Part shown: one piece after another, positions 16,335-23,639 of the stretch
Position numbering within the stretch: the first letter of the stretch is position 1
Layout: each line of letters opens with the position of its first letter
Assembly (NCBI RefSeq): GCF_017377775.1
Contig: NZ_JAFVLN010000012.1
Location: 124,001 to 188,000 of the forward strand
From: Streptomyces sp. VRA16 Mangrove soil
Lineage (GTDB): Bacteria > Actinomycetota > Actinomycetes > Streptomycetales > Streptomycetaceae
Direction of reading: 5' to 3'
Length of the DNA stretch: 64,000 nucleotides
Translations under genes and position numbers: made by a program
Notes under the pieces: generated by a model
Databases searched by the model: none
Seen by the model: the letters and a program-made list of their open reading frames with translations, nothing else
Told to the model about the DNA's origin: nothing

Positions 16335-16789
16335 GCGGTCTTCGCCTCCTCCGCGAAGGCTTGAGCCGTCGCGTCCTTCCACGCCATCCAGCTGAGCAGC
16401 GCGCACTTCACTCGGGCCGGGTACTTGGAGACCCCGGCGAACGCGACGGCGTCCTCCAGGATCTCCTCCATCGCGTCGTCCGGCTCGATCTGGCCCTTGG
16501 ACTGCATCAGCTCCAGGAAGGTCTCCTGGATCTTCTGCGCGTCGTCGAGCTCCTTGCCGACGAGCAGGTCGTTGAGCACGGAGGCCGAGGCCTGGCTGAT
16601 GGAGCAGCCCTGGCCCTCGTACGAGATGTCGGCGATCTGCTCGCCTTCGTACTTCACGCGCAGCGTGATCTCGTCGCCGCACGTCGGGTTGACGTGGTGC
16701 ACCTCGGCGTCGCCATCACGCAGACCACGCCCGTGCGGGTGCTTGTAGTGGTCCAGGATGACTTCCTGGTACATGGAATCCAGCTTCAC
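16331..16789 (-). CDS. sufU: SufU Fe-S scaffold / zinc-dependent sulfur acceptor
   Basis: A 152-residue IscU-fold protein of the SufU type. The three conserved cysteines are visible: NPTCGDE (C37), GQGCSIS (about C62) and RVKCALL (about C128). An 18-20 residue insertion between the second and third cysteines is typical of SufU rather than IscU. In Gram-positive bacteria SufU binds zinc and accepts persulfide from SufS before passing sulfur to SufBCD. The gene lies 12 bp after sufS and overlaps the DUF59 gene, so all are coexpressed. Confidence 0.95.
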   Translation of the reverse strand: MKLDSMYQEVILDHYKHPHGRGLRDGDAEVHHVNPTCGDEITLRVKYEGEQIADISYEGQGCSISQASASVLNDLLVGKELDDAQKIQETFLELMQSKGQIEPDDAMEEILEDAVAFAGVSKYPARVKCALLSWMAWKDATAQAFAEEAKTA

Positions 16790-16801
16790 AGTCCCAGCCT
16801 T

Positions 16802-18058
16802 CTACCCGAAGAAGTTCCGTACGTGCTCCAGGCCGTCGACCAGCGCGTCGATCTCGCCGGGCGTGGAGTACAGATAGAACGACGCTCGCGTGGTCGCAGG
16901 AATTCCGTACCGCAGGCAGACCGGCCGTGCGCAGTGGTGACCGACCCGGACCGCGATGCCCTGCTCGTCGAGGACCTGGCCCACGTCGTGCGGGTGGATG
17001 TCGCCGAGCGTGAAGGAGATCGCGGCGCCCCGGTCCTCGGCCGTGGTCGGGCCGATGATCTTCAGGTCCGGGACTTCCTGGAGCTTCTTCACCGCGTACT
17101 CGGTGAGCGCCTGCTCGTGGCGGAGGATCTTGTCCATGCCGATCGAGTTCAGGTAGTCGATCGCCGCCCCGAGGCCGATGGCCTGCGAGATCGGCGGCGT
17201 ACCCGCCTCGAACTTGTGCGGCGCGGGCGCGTACGTCGACGAGTGCATCGAGACGGTCTCGATCATCTCGCCGCCGCCGAGGAACGGGGGCAGGTCCTCC
17301 AGGAGTTCCTGCCGTCCCCACAGGACGCCGATGCCCGTCGGGCCGCACATCTTGTGGCCGGTGAAGGCCACGAAGTCGGCCTGCAGCGCCTGCACGTCGA
17401 GCGGCATGTGCGGGGCGGCCTGCGAGGCGTCGATCAGGACCAGGGCACCGACTTCCTGGGCGCGGCGCACGATGGCCTCGACCGGGTTGTGGGTACCGAG
17501 GATGTTCGACACGAGAACGAACGAAACGATCTTCGTCTTCTCGGTGATGACCTCGTTGATGTTGCTCAGGTCCAGGCGGCCGTCGTCGGTCAGGCCGAAC
17601 CACTTCAGCTTCGCGCCGGTGCGCTGCGACAGCAGCTGCCACGGAACGATGTTGGAGTGGTGCTCCATCTCCGTGATGACGATCTCGGTCTCGTGGTCGA
17701 CCTTGTACGGCTCGTCGGCCCAGCCGAGCATGTTGGCGACGAGGTTGAGCGACTCCGAGGCGTTCTTCGTGAAGATGACCTCGTCGCGGCTCGGCGCGTT
17801 GATGAACGCGGCGACCTTGTCGCGCGCGCCCTCGTACAGCGCCGTGGCCTCCTCGGCCAGCACGTGCACGCCGCGGTGGACGTTGGCGTTGTGCTGCTCG
17901 TAGTACTCGTTCAGGACGTCGAGGACCTGGCGCGGCGTCTGCGAGGTCGCCGCGTTGTCCAGGTACACGAGCTTCTTGCCGTCGTGGAGCACCCGGTCGA
18001 GGATCGGGAAGTCCTTGCGGATCGCCTCGGTGTCGAGGAGGCCCGGCAGCTGTGTCAC
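16802..18058 (-). CDS. sufS: Cysteine desulfurase SufS
   Basis: A 418-residue group II, PLP-dependent cysteine desulfurase. The PLP lysine is in AFTGHKMCGPTG (about residue 235), and the persulfide-carrying cysteine in RVGHHCARPVCLR (about residue 370). The N-terminus IRKDFPILDR...YLDNAATSQTP is characteristic. It removes sulfur from cysteine as persulfide and transfers it to SufU. GTG 18058 overlaps the sufC stop (GTGA). An ordinary housekeeping member of the operon. Confidence 0.95.
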   Translation of the reverse strand: MTQLPGLLDTEAIRKDFPILDRVLHDGKKLVYLDNAATSQTPRQVLDVLNEYYEQHNANVHRGVHVLAEEATALYEGARDKVAAFINAPSRDEVIFTKNASESLNLVANMLGWADEPYKVDHETEIVITEMEHHSNIVPWQLLSQRTGAKLKWFGLTDDGRLDLSNINEVITEKTKIVSFVLVSNILGTHNPVEAIVRRAQEVGALVLIDASQAAPHMPLDVQALQADFVAFTGHKMCGPTGIGVLWGRQELLEDLPPFLGGGEMIETVSMHSSTYAPAPHKFEAGTPPISQAIGLGAAIDYLNSIGMDKILRHEQALTEYAVKKLQEVPDLKIIGPTTAEDRGAAISFTLGDIHPHDVGQVLDEQGIAVRVGHHCARPVCLRYGIPATTRASFYLYSTPGEIDALVDGLEHVRNFFG

Positions 18059-18819
18059 GCGGATGCGCCACCCTTCACGTACTTGTCGTAGCCCTCGGCC
18101 TCGAGCTGGTCGGCGAGCTCGGCGCCGCCGGACTCGACGATGCGGCCGCCCGCGAAGACGTGCACGTGGTCGGGCTTGATGTAGCGCAGGATGCGCGTGT
18201 AGTGCGTCACGAGGAGGGTGCCGACCTCGCCGTTCTCACGGACGCGGTTGATGCCCTCGGAGACGATGCGCAGGGCGTCGACGTCCAGGCCGGAGTCGGT
18301 CTCGTCGAGGATCGCGATCTTCGGCTTGAGGAGCTCCAGCTGGAGGATCTCGTGGCGCTTCTTCTCACCGCCGGAGAAGCCCTCGTTCACGTTGCGCTCG
18401 GCGAAGGACGGGTCCATGGAGAGCTTCTCCATGGCCTCCTTGACCTCCTTGACCCACAGCCGCAGCTTGGGGGCCTCGCCGCGCACGGCCGTGGCCGAGG
18501 TGCGCAGGAAGTTGGAGACCGAGACACCGGGGACCTCGACCGGGTACTGCATGGCGAGGAAGAGGCCGGCGCGGGCGCGCTCGTCGACGGACATCTCCAG
18601 GACGTCTTCGCCGTCGAGGGTGACGGTGCCCGAGGTGATCGTGTACTTGGGGTGACCCGCCAGCGAGTACGCGAGGGTCGACTTGCCGGAGCCGTTCGGA
18701 CCCATGATCGCGTGGGTCTCGCCCTGCTTCACGGTCAGGTCGACGCCCTTGAGGATCTCCTTCGTGGCGTTGTCCGCCTCGACGGTGACGTGCAGGTCCT
18801 TGATTTCAAGCGTTGCCAT
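18055..18819 (-). CDS. sufC: Fe-S assembly ATPase SufC
   Basis: A 254-residue ABC-type ATPase. Walker A is GPNGSGKST (about residues 37-45), the Q-loop lies near AMQYPVEVPG, the signature is GFSGGEKKRHEI and Walker B is IAILDETDSGLD. SufC binds SufB and SufD and supplies the ATP-driven rearrangement needed for cluster assembly. It is cytosolic with no membrane partner, as the suf context shows. ATG 18819 is chosen over an upstream in-frame start because it gives the standard N-terminus MATLEIKDLHV and the longer form runs back into the ferredoxin gene. Confidence 0.95.
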   Translation of the reverse strand: MATLEIKDLHVTVEADNATKEILKGVDLTVKQGETHAIMGPNGSGKSTLAYSLAGHPKYTITSGTVTLDGEDVLEMSVDERARAGLFLAMQYPVEVPGVSVSNFLRTSATAVRGEAPKLRLWVKEVKEAMEKLSMDPSFAERNVNEGFSGGEKKRHEILQLELLKPKIAILDETDSGLDVDALRIVSEGINRVRENGEVGTLLVTHYTRILRYIKPDHVHVFAGGRIVESGGAELADQLEAEGYDKYVKGGASA

Positions 18820-18826
18820 GGGGACT

Positions 18827-19156
18827 TCAGTTCTCCTGGGTGAGGGAGGCGGAGACGTCCACGAGAACATCGCCCCCTTCGATCTTCACGGGGTATACGG
18901 GCACGGGGCGGGTGGCCGGGAGGCCGGAGGGCTTGCCGGTGCGCAGGTCGAACGCCGAGCCGTGCAGCCAGCACTCGATCTGGCAGTCCTCCACCTCGCC
19001 CTCGGAGAGCGAGACGTTGGCGTGCGAGCAGATGTCGTTGACGGCGAACACCTCGCCCTCGGTGCGGACGACCGAGACCGGCGTGCCGTCGAGTTCCACC
19101 CGCTTCGGGGTGTCCTCCTCCAGCTCGCTCAGCCCACAGGCGCGTAGGAAGGCCAT
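18827..19156 (-). CDS. Rieske-type [2Fe-2S] ferredoxin in the suf operon
   Basis: A 109-residue soluble Rieske domain. The two ligand pairs are visible: CSHAN (C-x-H) and CWLHGSAFD (C-x-x-H), which coordinate a [2Fe-2S] cluster by two Cys and two His. It resembles the ferredoxin subunit of ring-hydroxylating oxygenases, but its position between sufD and sufC points to electron supply during Fe-S assembly or repair. This insertion is a regular feature of actinobacterial suf operons. Its ATG shares a base with the sufD stop (19156). Confidence 0.92.
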   Translation of the reverse strand: MAFLRACGLSELEEDTPKRVELDGTPVSVVRTEGEVFAVNDICSHANVSLSEGEVEDCQIECWLHGSAFDLRTGKPSGLPATRPVPVYPVKIEGGDVLVDVSASLTQEN

Positions 19157-20337
19157 CAGACCGTGGCCTCCAGCTCGGCCTCGATCTTCTCGAGGAGGCG
19201 CTCCTCGATGTCGGCGACACCGATCTGCTGGACCAGCTCGGCGAAGAAGCCGCGCACGACCAGGCGGCGCGCCTCGTCGGCCGGGATACCGCGGGCCATC
19301 AGGTAGAAGAGCTGCTCGTCGTCGAAGCGGCCGGTCGCGGAGGCGTGTCCCGCTCCCACGATCTCGCCGGTCTCGATCTCCAGGTTCGGCACCGAGTCGA
19401 CCCGCGCGCCGTCCGTGAGGACCAGGTTGCGGTTCATCTCGTACGTGTCCGTGCCCTCGGCGGTGGCCTCGATGAGGACGTCACCGATCCACACGGCGTG
19501 CGCCTGCTCGCCCTGGAGCGCGCCCTTGTAGACGACGTTCGACTTGCAGTGCGGGGCGGTGTGGTCGACCAGGAGGCGGTGCTCCTGGTGCTGCCCGGCG
19601 TCGGTGAAGTACAGGCCGAGGAGCTCGGCCTCGCCGCCGGTGCCCGCGTAGTCGACGCGCGGGTGCAGGCGGACCACGTCGCCGCCGAAGGTGACGACGA
19701 CCGACTTGAAGGAGGCGTCGCGGCCCACGAGCGCGTTGTGCTGCGCCACGTGGACGGCCTTGTCGTCCCAGTCCTGGACGGAGACGACGGTCAGCTTCGC
19801 GCCGTCGCCCAGCAGGTAGTCGACGTTGGCGGCGAGCACCGCTTCACCGGTGTGGTCGATGACGACGACGGCCTCGGCGAAGGCGCCCAGCTCGATGACC
19901 TGGTGACCGTAGGCCACACCGCCCTCGCCGTGGACGCGGATGCGGATCGGCTCGGTCAGAGCCGTCTCCTTCGGCACCGAGACGACCGACGCCTTCTCGA
20001 AGGACGAGTAGGCCTGCGCGGCGATGCGGTCGACGGGCTTGCCGGCCTTGCCGACGCGCGCGTCGTCACGGTCGACCAGCTCGACAGTGACGCCCGCGGG
20101 GGCCTCGACGTCGACCTTCACACCGTCGCCGGTCGCGGTGGCGGTGCCGTCGTGCAGACCGCGCAGCCGCTCCAGCGGCGTGAACCGCCACTCCTCCTCA
20201 CGGCCGTGCGGGACGGGGAAGTCCTGCACGTCGTAGGACGGGGGCGCGCTCATGCGCGTGGCGACGGTCGACTCGGCGGCGACCGCGACGGCGCCCGCGG
20301 TCGTGGACCCCGCAGGGATGTTCTGAGCCTCAGCCAT
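19156..20337 (-). CDS. sufD: Fe-S assembly protein SufD
   Basis: A 393-residue SufBD-family beta-helix protein. The C-terminal SufBD core (about 150-360) includes VGAGHASATGRFDDEQLFYLMARGIPADEARRLVVRGFF, the family signature with the conserved histidine that takes part in the SufB-SufD interface. The N-terminal 60 residues are Ala-rich and variable. SufD forms SufBC2D with SufB and SufC and helps acquire iron. It follows sufB after a 69-bp gap with a small hairpin. Confidence 0.95.
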   Translation of the reverse strand: MAEAQNIPAGSTTAGAVAVAAESTVATRMSAPPSYDVQDFPVPHGREEEWRFTPLERLRGLHDGTATATGDGVKVDVEAPAGVTVELVDRDDARVGKAGKPVDRIAAQAYSSFEKASVVSVPKETALTEPIRIRVHGEGGVAYGHQVIELGAFAEAVVVIDHTGEAVLAANVDYLLGDGAKLTVVSVQDWDDKAVHVAQHNALVGRDASFKSVVVTFGGDVVRLHPRVDYAGTGGEAELLGLYFTDAGQHQEHRLLVDHTAPHCKSNVVYKGALQGEQAHAVWIGDVLIEATAEGTDTYEMNRNLVLTDGARVDSVPNLEIETGEIVGAGHASATGRFDDEQLFYLMARGIPADEARRLVVRGFFAELVQQIGVADIEERLLEKIEAELEATV

Positions 20338-20391
20338 GGCTGTCGTAGTGCTCTCTTTCGTACGTAAGTGGCGTGATGGAGACGGCGGTCG

Positions 20392-20407
20392 GGACCCTTG
20401 CGGGTCC
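20392..20407 (-). other. Short hairpin directly after sufB
   Basis: ggaccc (20392-20397), TTGC, gggtcc (20402-20407): a 6-bp stem that begins on the last base of the sufB stop codon in the only sizeable gap of the suf operon. It could pause transcription or protect the upstream mRNA end; neither is shown. Confidence 0.35.
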
Positions 20408-21831
20408 TAGCCCACCGCGCCTTCCATCTGGAGCTCGATCAGCCGGTTGAGCTCGAGCGCGTACTCCATCGGCAGTTCCTTGGCGATCGGCTCGACGAAG
20501 CCGCGCACGATCATCGCCATGGCCTCGAACTCGCTCAGACCGCGGCTCATCAGGTAGAAGAGCTGGTCCTCGGAGACCTTGGAGACGGTCGCCTCGTGGC
20601 CCATGGACACGTCGTCCTCGCGCACGTCCACGTACGGGTACGTGTCGGAGCGGGAGATGGTGTCGACGAGCAGCGCGTCGCAGAGCACGTTGGACTTCGA
20701 TCCGGCGGCGCCCTCACCGATCTCGACGAGGCCGCGGTACGACGTACGACCGCCGCCGCGCGCCACCGACTTGGAGACGATGTTGGACGACGTGTTCGGC
20801 GCCATGTGGACCATCTTGGAGCCGGCGTCCTGGTGCTGGCCCTCGCCCGCGAAGGCGATGGAGAGGGTCTCGCCCTTGGCGTGCTCGCCCATCAGGTAGA
20901 CGGCCGGGTACTTCATGGTGACCTTGGAACCGATGTTGCCGTCGATCCACTCCATGGTCGCGCCCTCGTACGCCACGGCGCGCTTGGTGACCAGGTTGTA
21001 GACGTTGTTCGACCAGTTCTGGATCGTCGTGTAGCGGCAGCGGGCGCCCTTCTTCACGATGATCTCGACGACCGCGGAGTGCAGCGAGTCCGACTTGTAG
21101 ATCGGCGCGGTGCAGCCCTCGACGTAGTGGACGTAGGCGTCCTCGTCAACGATGATCAGCGTCCGCTCGAACTGGCCCATGTTCTCCGTGTTGATACGGA
21201 AGTAGGCCTGGAGCGGGATCTCGACGTGCACGCCCTTCGGCACGTAGATGAAGGAGCCGCCCGACCACACGGCGGTGTTCAGCGCGGCGAACTTGTTGTC
21301 ACCGGCCGGGATGACGGTCCCGAAGTACTCCTTGAAGAGCTCCGGGTGCTCCTTGAGGGCGGTGTCGGTGTCGAGGAAGATGACGCCCTGCTCCTCCAGG
21401 TCCTCACGGATCTGGTGGTAGACGACCTCGGACTCGTACTGGGCCGCGACACCGGCGACGAGGCGCTGCTTCTCCGCCTCCGGGATGCCGAGCTTGTCGT
21501 ACGTGTTCTTGATGTCCTCGGGCAGGTCCTCCCAGGACTCCGCCTGCTTCTCCGTGGAGCGCACGAAGTACTTGATGTTGTCGAAGTCGATGCCCGACAG
21601 GTCCGAGCCCCAGTTCGGCATGGGCTTCTTGTCGAACAGCTTCAGGCCCTTGAGGCGGAGCTTGGTCATCCACTCCGGCTCGGACTTCTTCGAGGAGATG
21701 TCCTTGACGACGTCCTCGTTGATACCGCGCTTGGCAGAGGCACCGGCCTCGTCGGAGTCCGCCCAGCCGTATTCGTACTTGCCCAGGCCTTCGAGCTCAG
21801 GGTGGGCAGTCTCCTCGATGGGGAGAGTCAT
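20407..21831 (-). CDS. sufB: Fe-S scaffold SufB
   Basis: A 474-residue SufB, the largest suf product and scaffold on which the cluster is built. Recognisable parts are the N-terminal PEWMTKLRLKGLKLFDKKPMP, SGGSFIYVPKGVHVEIPLQAYFRIN, the cysteine-containing YVEGCTAPIY and the C-terminal MSRGLSEFEAMAMIVRGFVEP. Length fits the family. The start ATG lies within the last codons of sufR (4-bp overlap at 21828-21831), so it is coupled to the regulator. It is the first structural gene of the operon. Confidence 0.96.
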   Translation of the reverse strand: MTLPIEETAHPELEGLGKYEYGWADSDEAGASAKRGINEDVVKDISSKKSEPEWMTKLRLKGLKLFDKKPMPNWGSDLSGIDFDNIKYFVRSTEKQAESWEDLPEDIKNTYDKLGIPEAEKQRLVAGVAAQYESEVVYHQIREDLEEQGVIFLDTDTALKEHPELFKEYFGTVIPAGDNKFAALNTAVWSGGSFIYVPKGVHVEIPLQAYFRINTENMGQFERTLIIVDEDAYVHYVEGCTAPIYKSDSLHSAVVEIIVKKGARCRYTTIQNWSNNVYNLVTKRAVAYEGATMEWIDGNIGSKVTMKYPAVYLMGEHAKGETLSIAFAGEGQHQDAGSKMVHMAPNTSSNIVSKSVARGGGRTSYRGLVEIGEGAAGSKSNVLCDALLVDTISRSDTYPYVDVREDDVSMGHEATVSKVSEDQLFYLMSRGLSEFEAMAMIVRGFVEPIAKELPMEYALELNRLIELQMEGAVG

Positions 21832-22592
21832 GCGGGGTTCCTCCCGGCGGTGCTTGCAGATGCGTTGGTGTTGGTCTTGGGGGTGTGCTGGGTGCCCTGG
21901 GGGATGAACGTCGTGCAGACGCCGTCACCGTGGGCGATGGTGGCCAGCCGCTGCACGTGAGTACCGAGGATCTGGGAGAACATCTCGGTCTCGGCCTCGC
22001 AGAGCTGTGGGAACTGCTCGGCGACGTGGGCGACCGGGCAATGGTGCTGGCAGAGCTGCTCGCCTCTGTGGGGAGGGGGCGCGCTACGCGCCGTAGCAGC
22101 GTACCCGTCCGCACTCAAGGCCTTTGCCAGGGCCTGGGCCCGCTCCTCGGGGGCCGCGGCCTCGATCGCCGCCTTGTAGGGCGCGGCCTGCGCGGCGATC
22201 CGGGCGCGGGCGAAGGAGACGAGTGCCTCGTCCCCGCCCGCGCGCTCCTTGATCCAGCGCAGCGCCTCGGCGGCCAGCTTGTCGTAGGACTGGTCGAAGG
22301 CGTCCCGCCCGCAGTCGGTCAGCGCGAACACCTTGGCGGGGCGGCCGCGGGTGCGGGTCCCGTAGACGCGCTGCTCCCGGGGCTCCACGACGTCGTCGGC
22401 GACGAGTGCATCGAGGTGGCGGCGGACGGCGGCCTGGGTGAGGCCGAGGCGGGTGGCGAGGTCGGCGACGGTCGACGGGCCGTGGTCCAGGATGGAGCGC
22501 GCGACGCGGTTGCGTGTCGAACGCTCTCCGGTCGCGAGCTCCTCGTGCGGGGCCCCCGTAGGAGCCTCCTGAGCCTCGCCGACGTTTTTCAC
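21828..22592 (-). CDS. sufR: SufR-type Fe-S-sensing repressor of the suf operon
   Basis: A 254-residue regulator when started at GTG 22592. The N-terminal winged helix (about 25-95: RVARSILDHGPSTVADLATRLGLTQAAVRRHLDALVADDVV) is followed by a helical linker and a C-terminal cysteine cluster. That cluster, CQHHCPVAHVAEQFPQLCEAE, plus a later Cys in GDGVCTTFIP supplies the ligands known to bind a [4Fe-4S] cluster in SufR. With its cluster it represses the operon; cluster loss under iron limitation or oxidative stress derepresses it. The longer in-frame TTG start at 22628 is rejected because that codon is the -35 element. It is the first gene of the operon. Confidence 0.92.
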   Translation of the reverse strand: MKNVGEAQEAPTGAPHEELATGERSTRNRVARSILDHGPSTVADLATRLGLTQAAVRRHLDALVADDVVEPREQRVYGTRTRGRPAKVFALTDCGRDAFDQSYDKLAAEALRWIKERAGGDEALVSFARARIAAQAAPYKAAIEAAAPEERAQALAKALSADGYAATARSAPPPHRGEQLCQHHCPVAHVAEQFPQLCEAETEMFSQILGTHVQRLATIAHGDGVCTTFIPQGTQHTPKTNTNASASTAGRNPA

Positions 22593-22628
22593 AACGCCAT
22601 TGTTGCGTAATTCCTCAGACCCTGACAA
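22592..22628 (-). promoter_or_regulatory. Leaderless suf promoter with a SufR operator on the start codon
   Basis: Minus strand: -35 TTGTCA (plus 22623-22628), 18-base spacer, -10 AACAAT (22599-22604), six bases, then GTG 22592. A 14-bp palindrome CAAC-N6-GTTG occupies 22592-22605 and covers the -10 and the start codon. This is the motif I recall for SufR of S. avermitilis. Repressor binding would therefore block RNA polymerase directly. Confidence 0.75.
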
Positions 22629-22788
22629 GCGGCGTGGTGATCACCGCACGGTGCCGTGCATCACTTAGGTCTACCTAAGTGGATACCGGGCGTGACCTGC
22701 GGAAACGATCTTTGATCGATCAGAACCCCCAGCTCGGGGCAGGTAATTCCATGGCGCCCTCCCCGCGCTGCGTTGGACACTTCCGGCC

Positions 22789-23583
22789 ATGCCCACACCC
22801 CTGCCCGACGGTCCGCTCGTCACCCGGTCCTCACTCGCCGCGGACCTGCGCGCACTGGGCGTCTCGCCCGGCGAGACGCTCCTCGTGCACACCTCGCTCA
22901 GCAGCCTCGGCTGGGTCAACGGCGGCGCGGTCGCCGTCGTCCAGGCCCTGCGCGACGCACTCGGCGCCACGGGCACCCTCGTCGTGCCCACGCAGTCCGG
23001 CGATCTGACCGATCCGGCCGGCTGGGGCAATCCGCCGGTCCCCCGGGAGTGGTGGGAAGCCGTGCGGGCCACGATGCCGGTGTACGACCCGGCGACCACG
23101 GCGAGCCGCGGCGTGGGGATCGTGCCCGAGACCGTACGGACCTGGCCCGGCGCCCTGCGCAGCGCGCATCCGCACACCTCGTTCGCCGCGCTCGGCCCGC
23201 GTGCGGCCGCGGTGGCCGAAGGCCACGCCACGGACTGCCGGCTCGGCGAGCGCAGCCCGCTGGCCCGACTGGAGGAACTGGGGGCTCGGGTGCTGCTGCT
23301 CGGGGCGGGCTTCGACGCGTGCACCTGCTTCCATCTGGCCGAGTACCGCATCCCGTTCCAGGTCCAGGACGCCGGGCGGCCGGGCCCCGCGGGCTGGGAG
23401 CCGGTGACCGAGGTGGCGATCAGCGCCGACCGCTTCGACGAACTCGGCGCCGACTTCGAGCGGGACACCCCGACGGTCGTACGCGGCCGGGTGGGCGCGG
23501 CCCGGACCCGGCTGTTCCCGGTGGCGGACGCGGTGGCGTACGCGGAGAAGTGGCTGGTGCGGGAGCGGCCGCAGCCGATGTGA
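22789..23583 (+). CDS. AAC(3)-family N-acetyltransferase
   Basis: A 264-residue member of the aminoglycoside 3-N-acetyltransferase (antibiotic_NAT) family. Diagnostic parts are LLVHTSLSSLGWVNGGAVAVVQALRDALG at the N-terminus (acetyl-CoA side), SAHPHTSFAALGPRA and the LGERSPLARL loop, then LLLGAGFDACTCFHLAEYRI. Family enzymes transfer acetyl from acetyl-CoA to amino groups, but chromosomal Streptomyces members often act on other amines, so resistance should not be assumed. It is monocistronic, divergent from suf and ends in a shared terminator. GACACT seven bases before ATG 22789 may be a degenerate leaderless -10. Confidence 0.88.
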   Translation: MPTPLPDGPLVTRSSLAADLRALGVSPGETLLVHTSLSSLGWVNGGAVAVVQALRDALGATGTLVVPTQSGDLTDPAGWGNPPVPREWWEAVRATMPVYDPATTASRGVGIVPETVRTWPGALRSAHPHTSFAALGPRAAAVAEGHATDCRLGERSPLARLEELGARVLLLGAGFDACTCFHLAEYRIPFQVQDAGRPGPAGWEPVTEVAISADRFDELGADFERDTPTVVRGRVGAARTRLFPVADAVAYAEKWLVRERPQPM

Positions 23584-23588
23584 CCTGC

Positions 23589-23625
23589 GTGAGGGCCCGC
23601 TCTCCCCTGTGGAACGGGCCCTCAC
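23589..23625. terminator. Bidirectional terminator between convergent genes
   Basis: gtgagggcccg (23589-23599) pairs perfectly with cgggccctcac (23615-23625) across a 15-base loop. It sits 6 bp after the acetyltransferase stop and 15 bp beyond the subtilase stop on the opposite strand. Confidence 0.7.
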
Positions 23626-23639
23626 ACGGCGGGGAAGGG

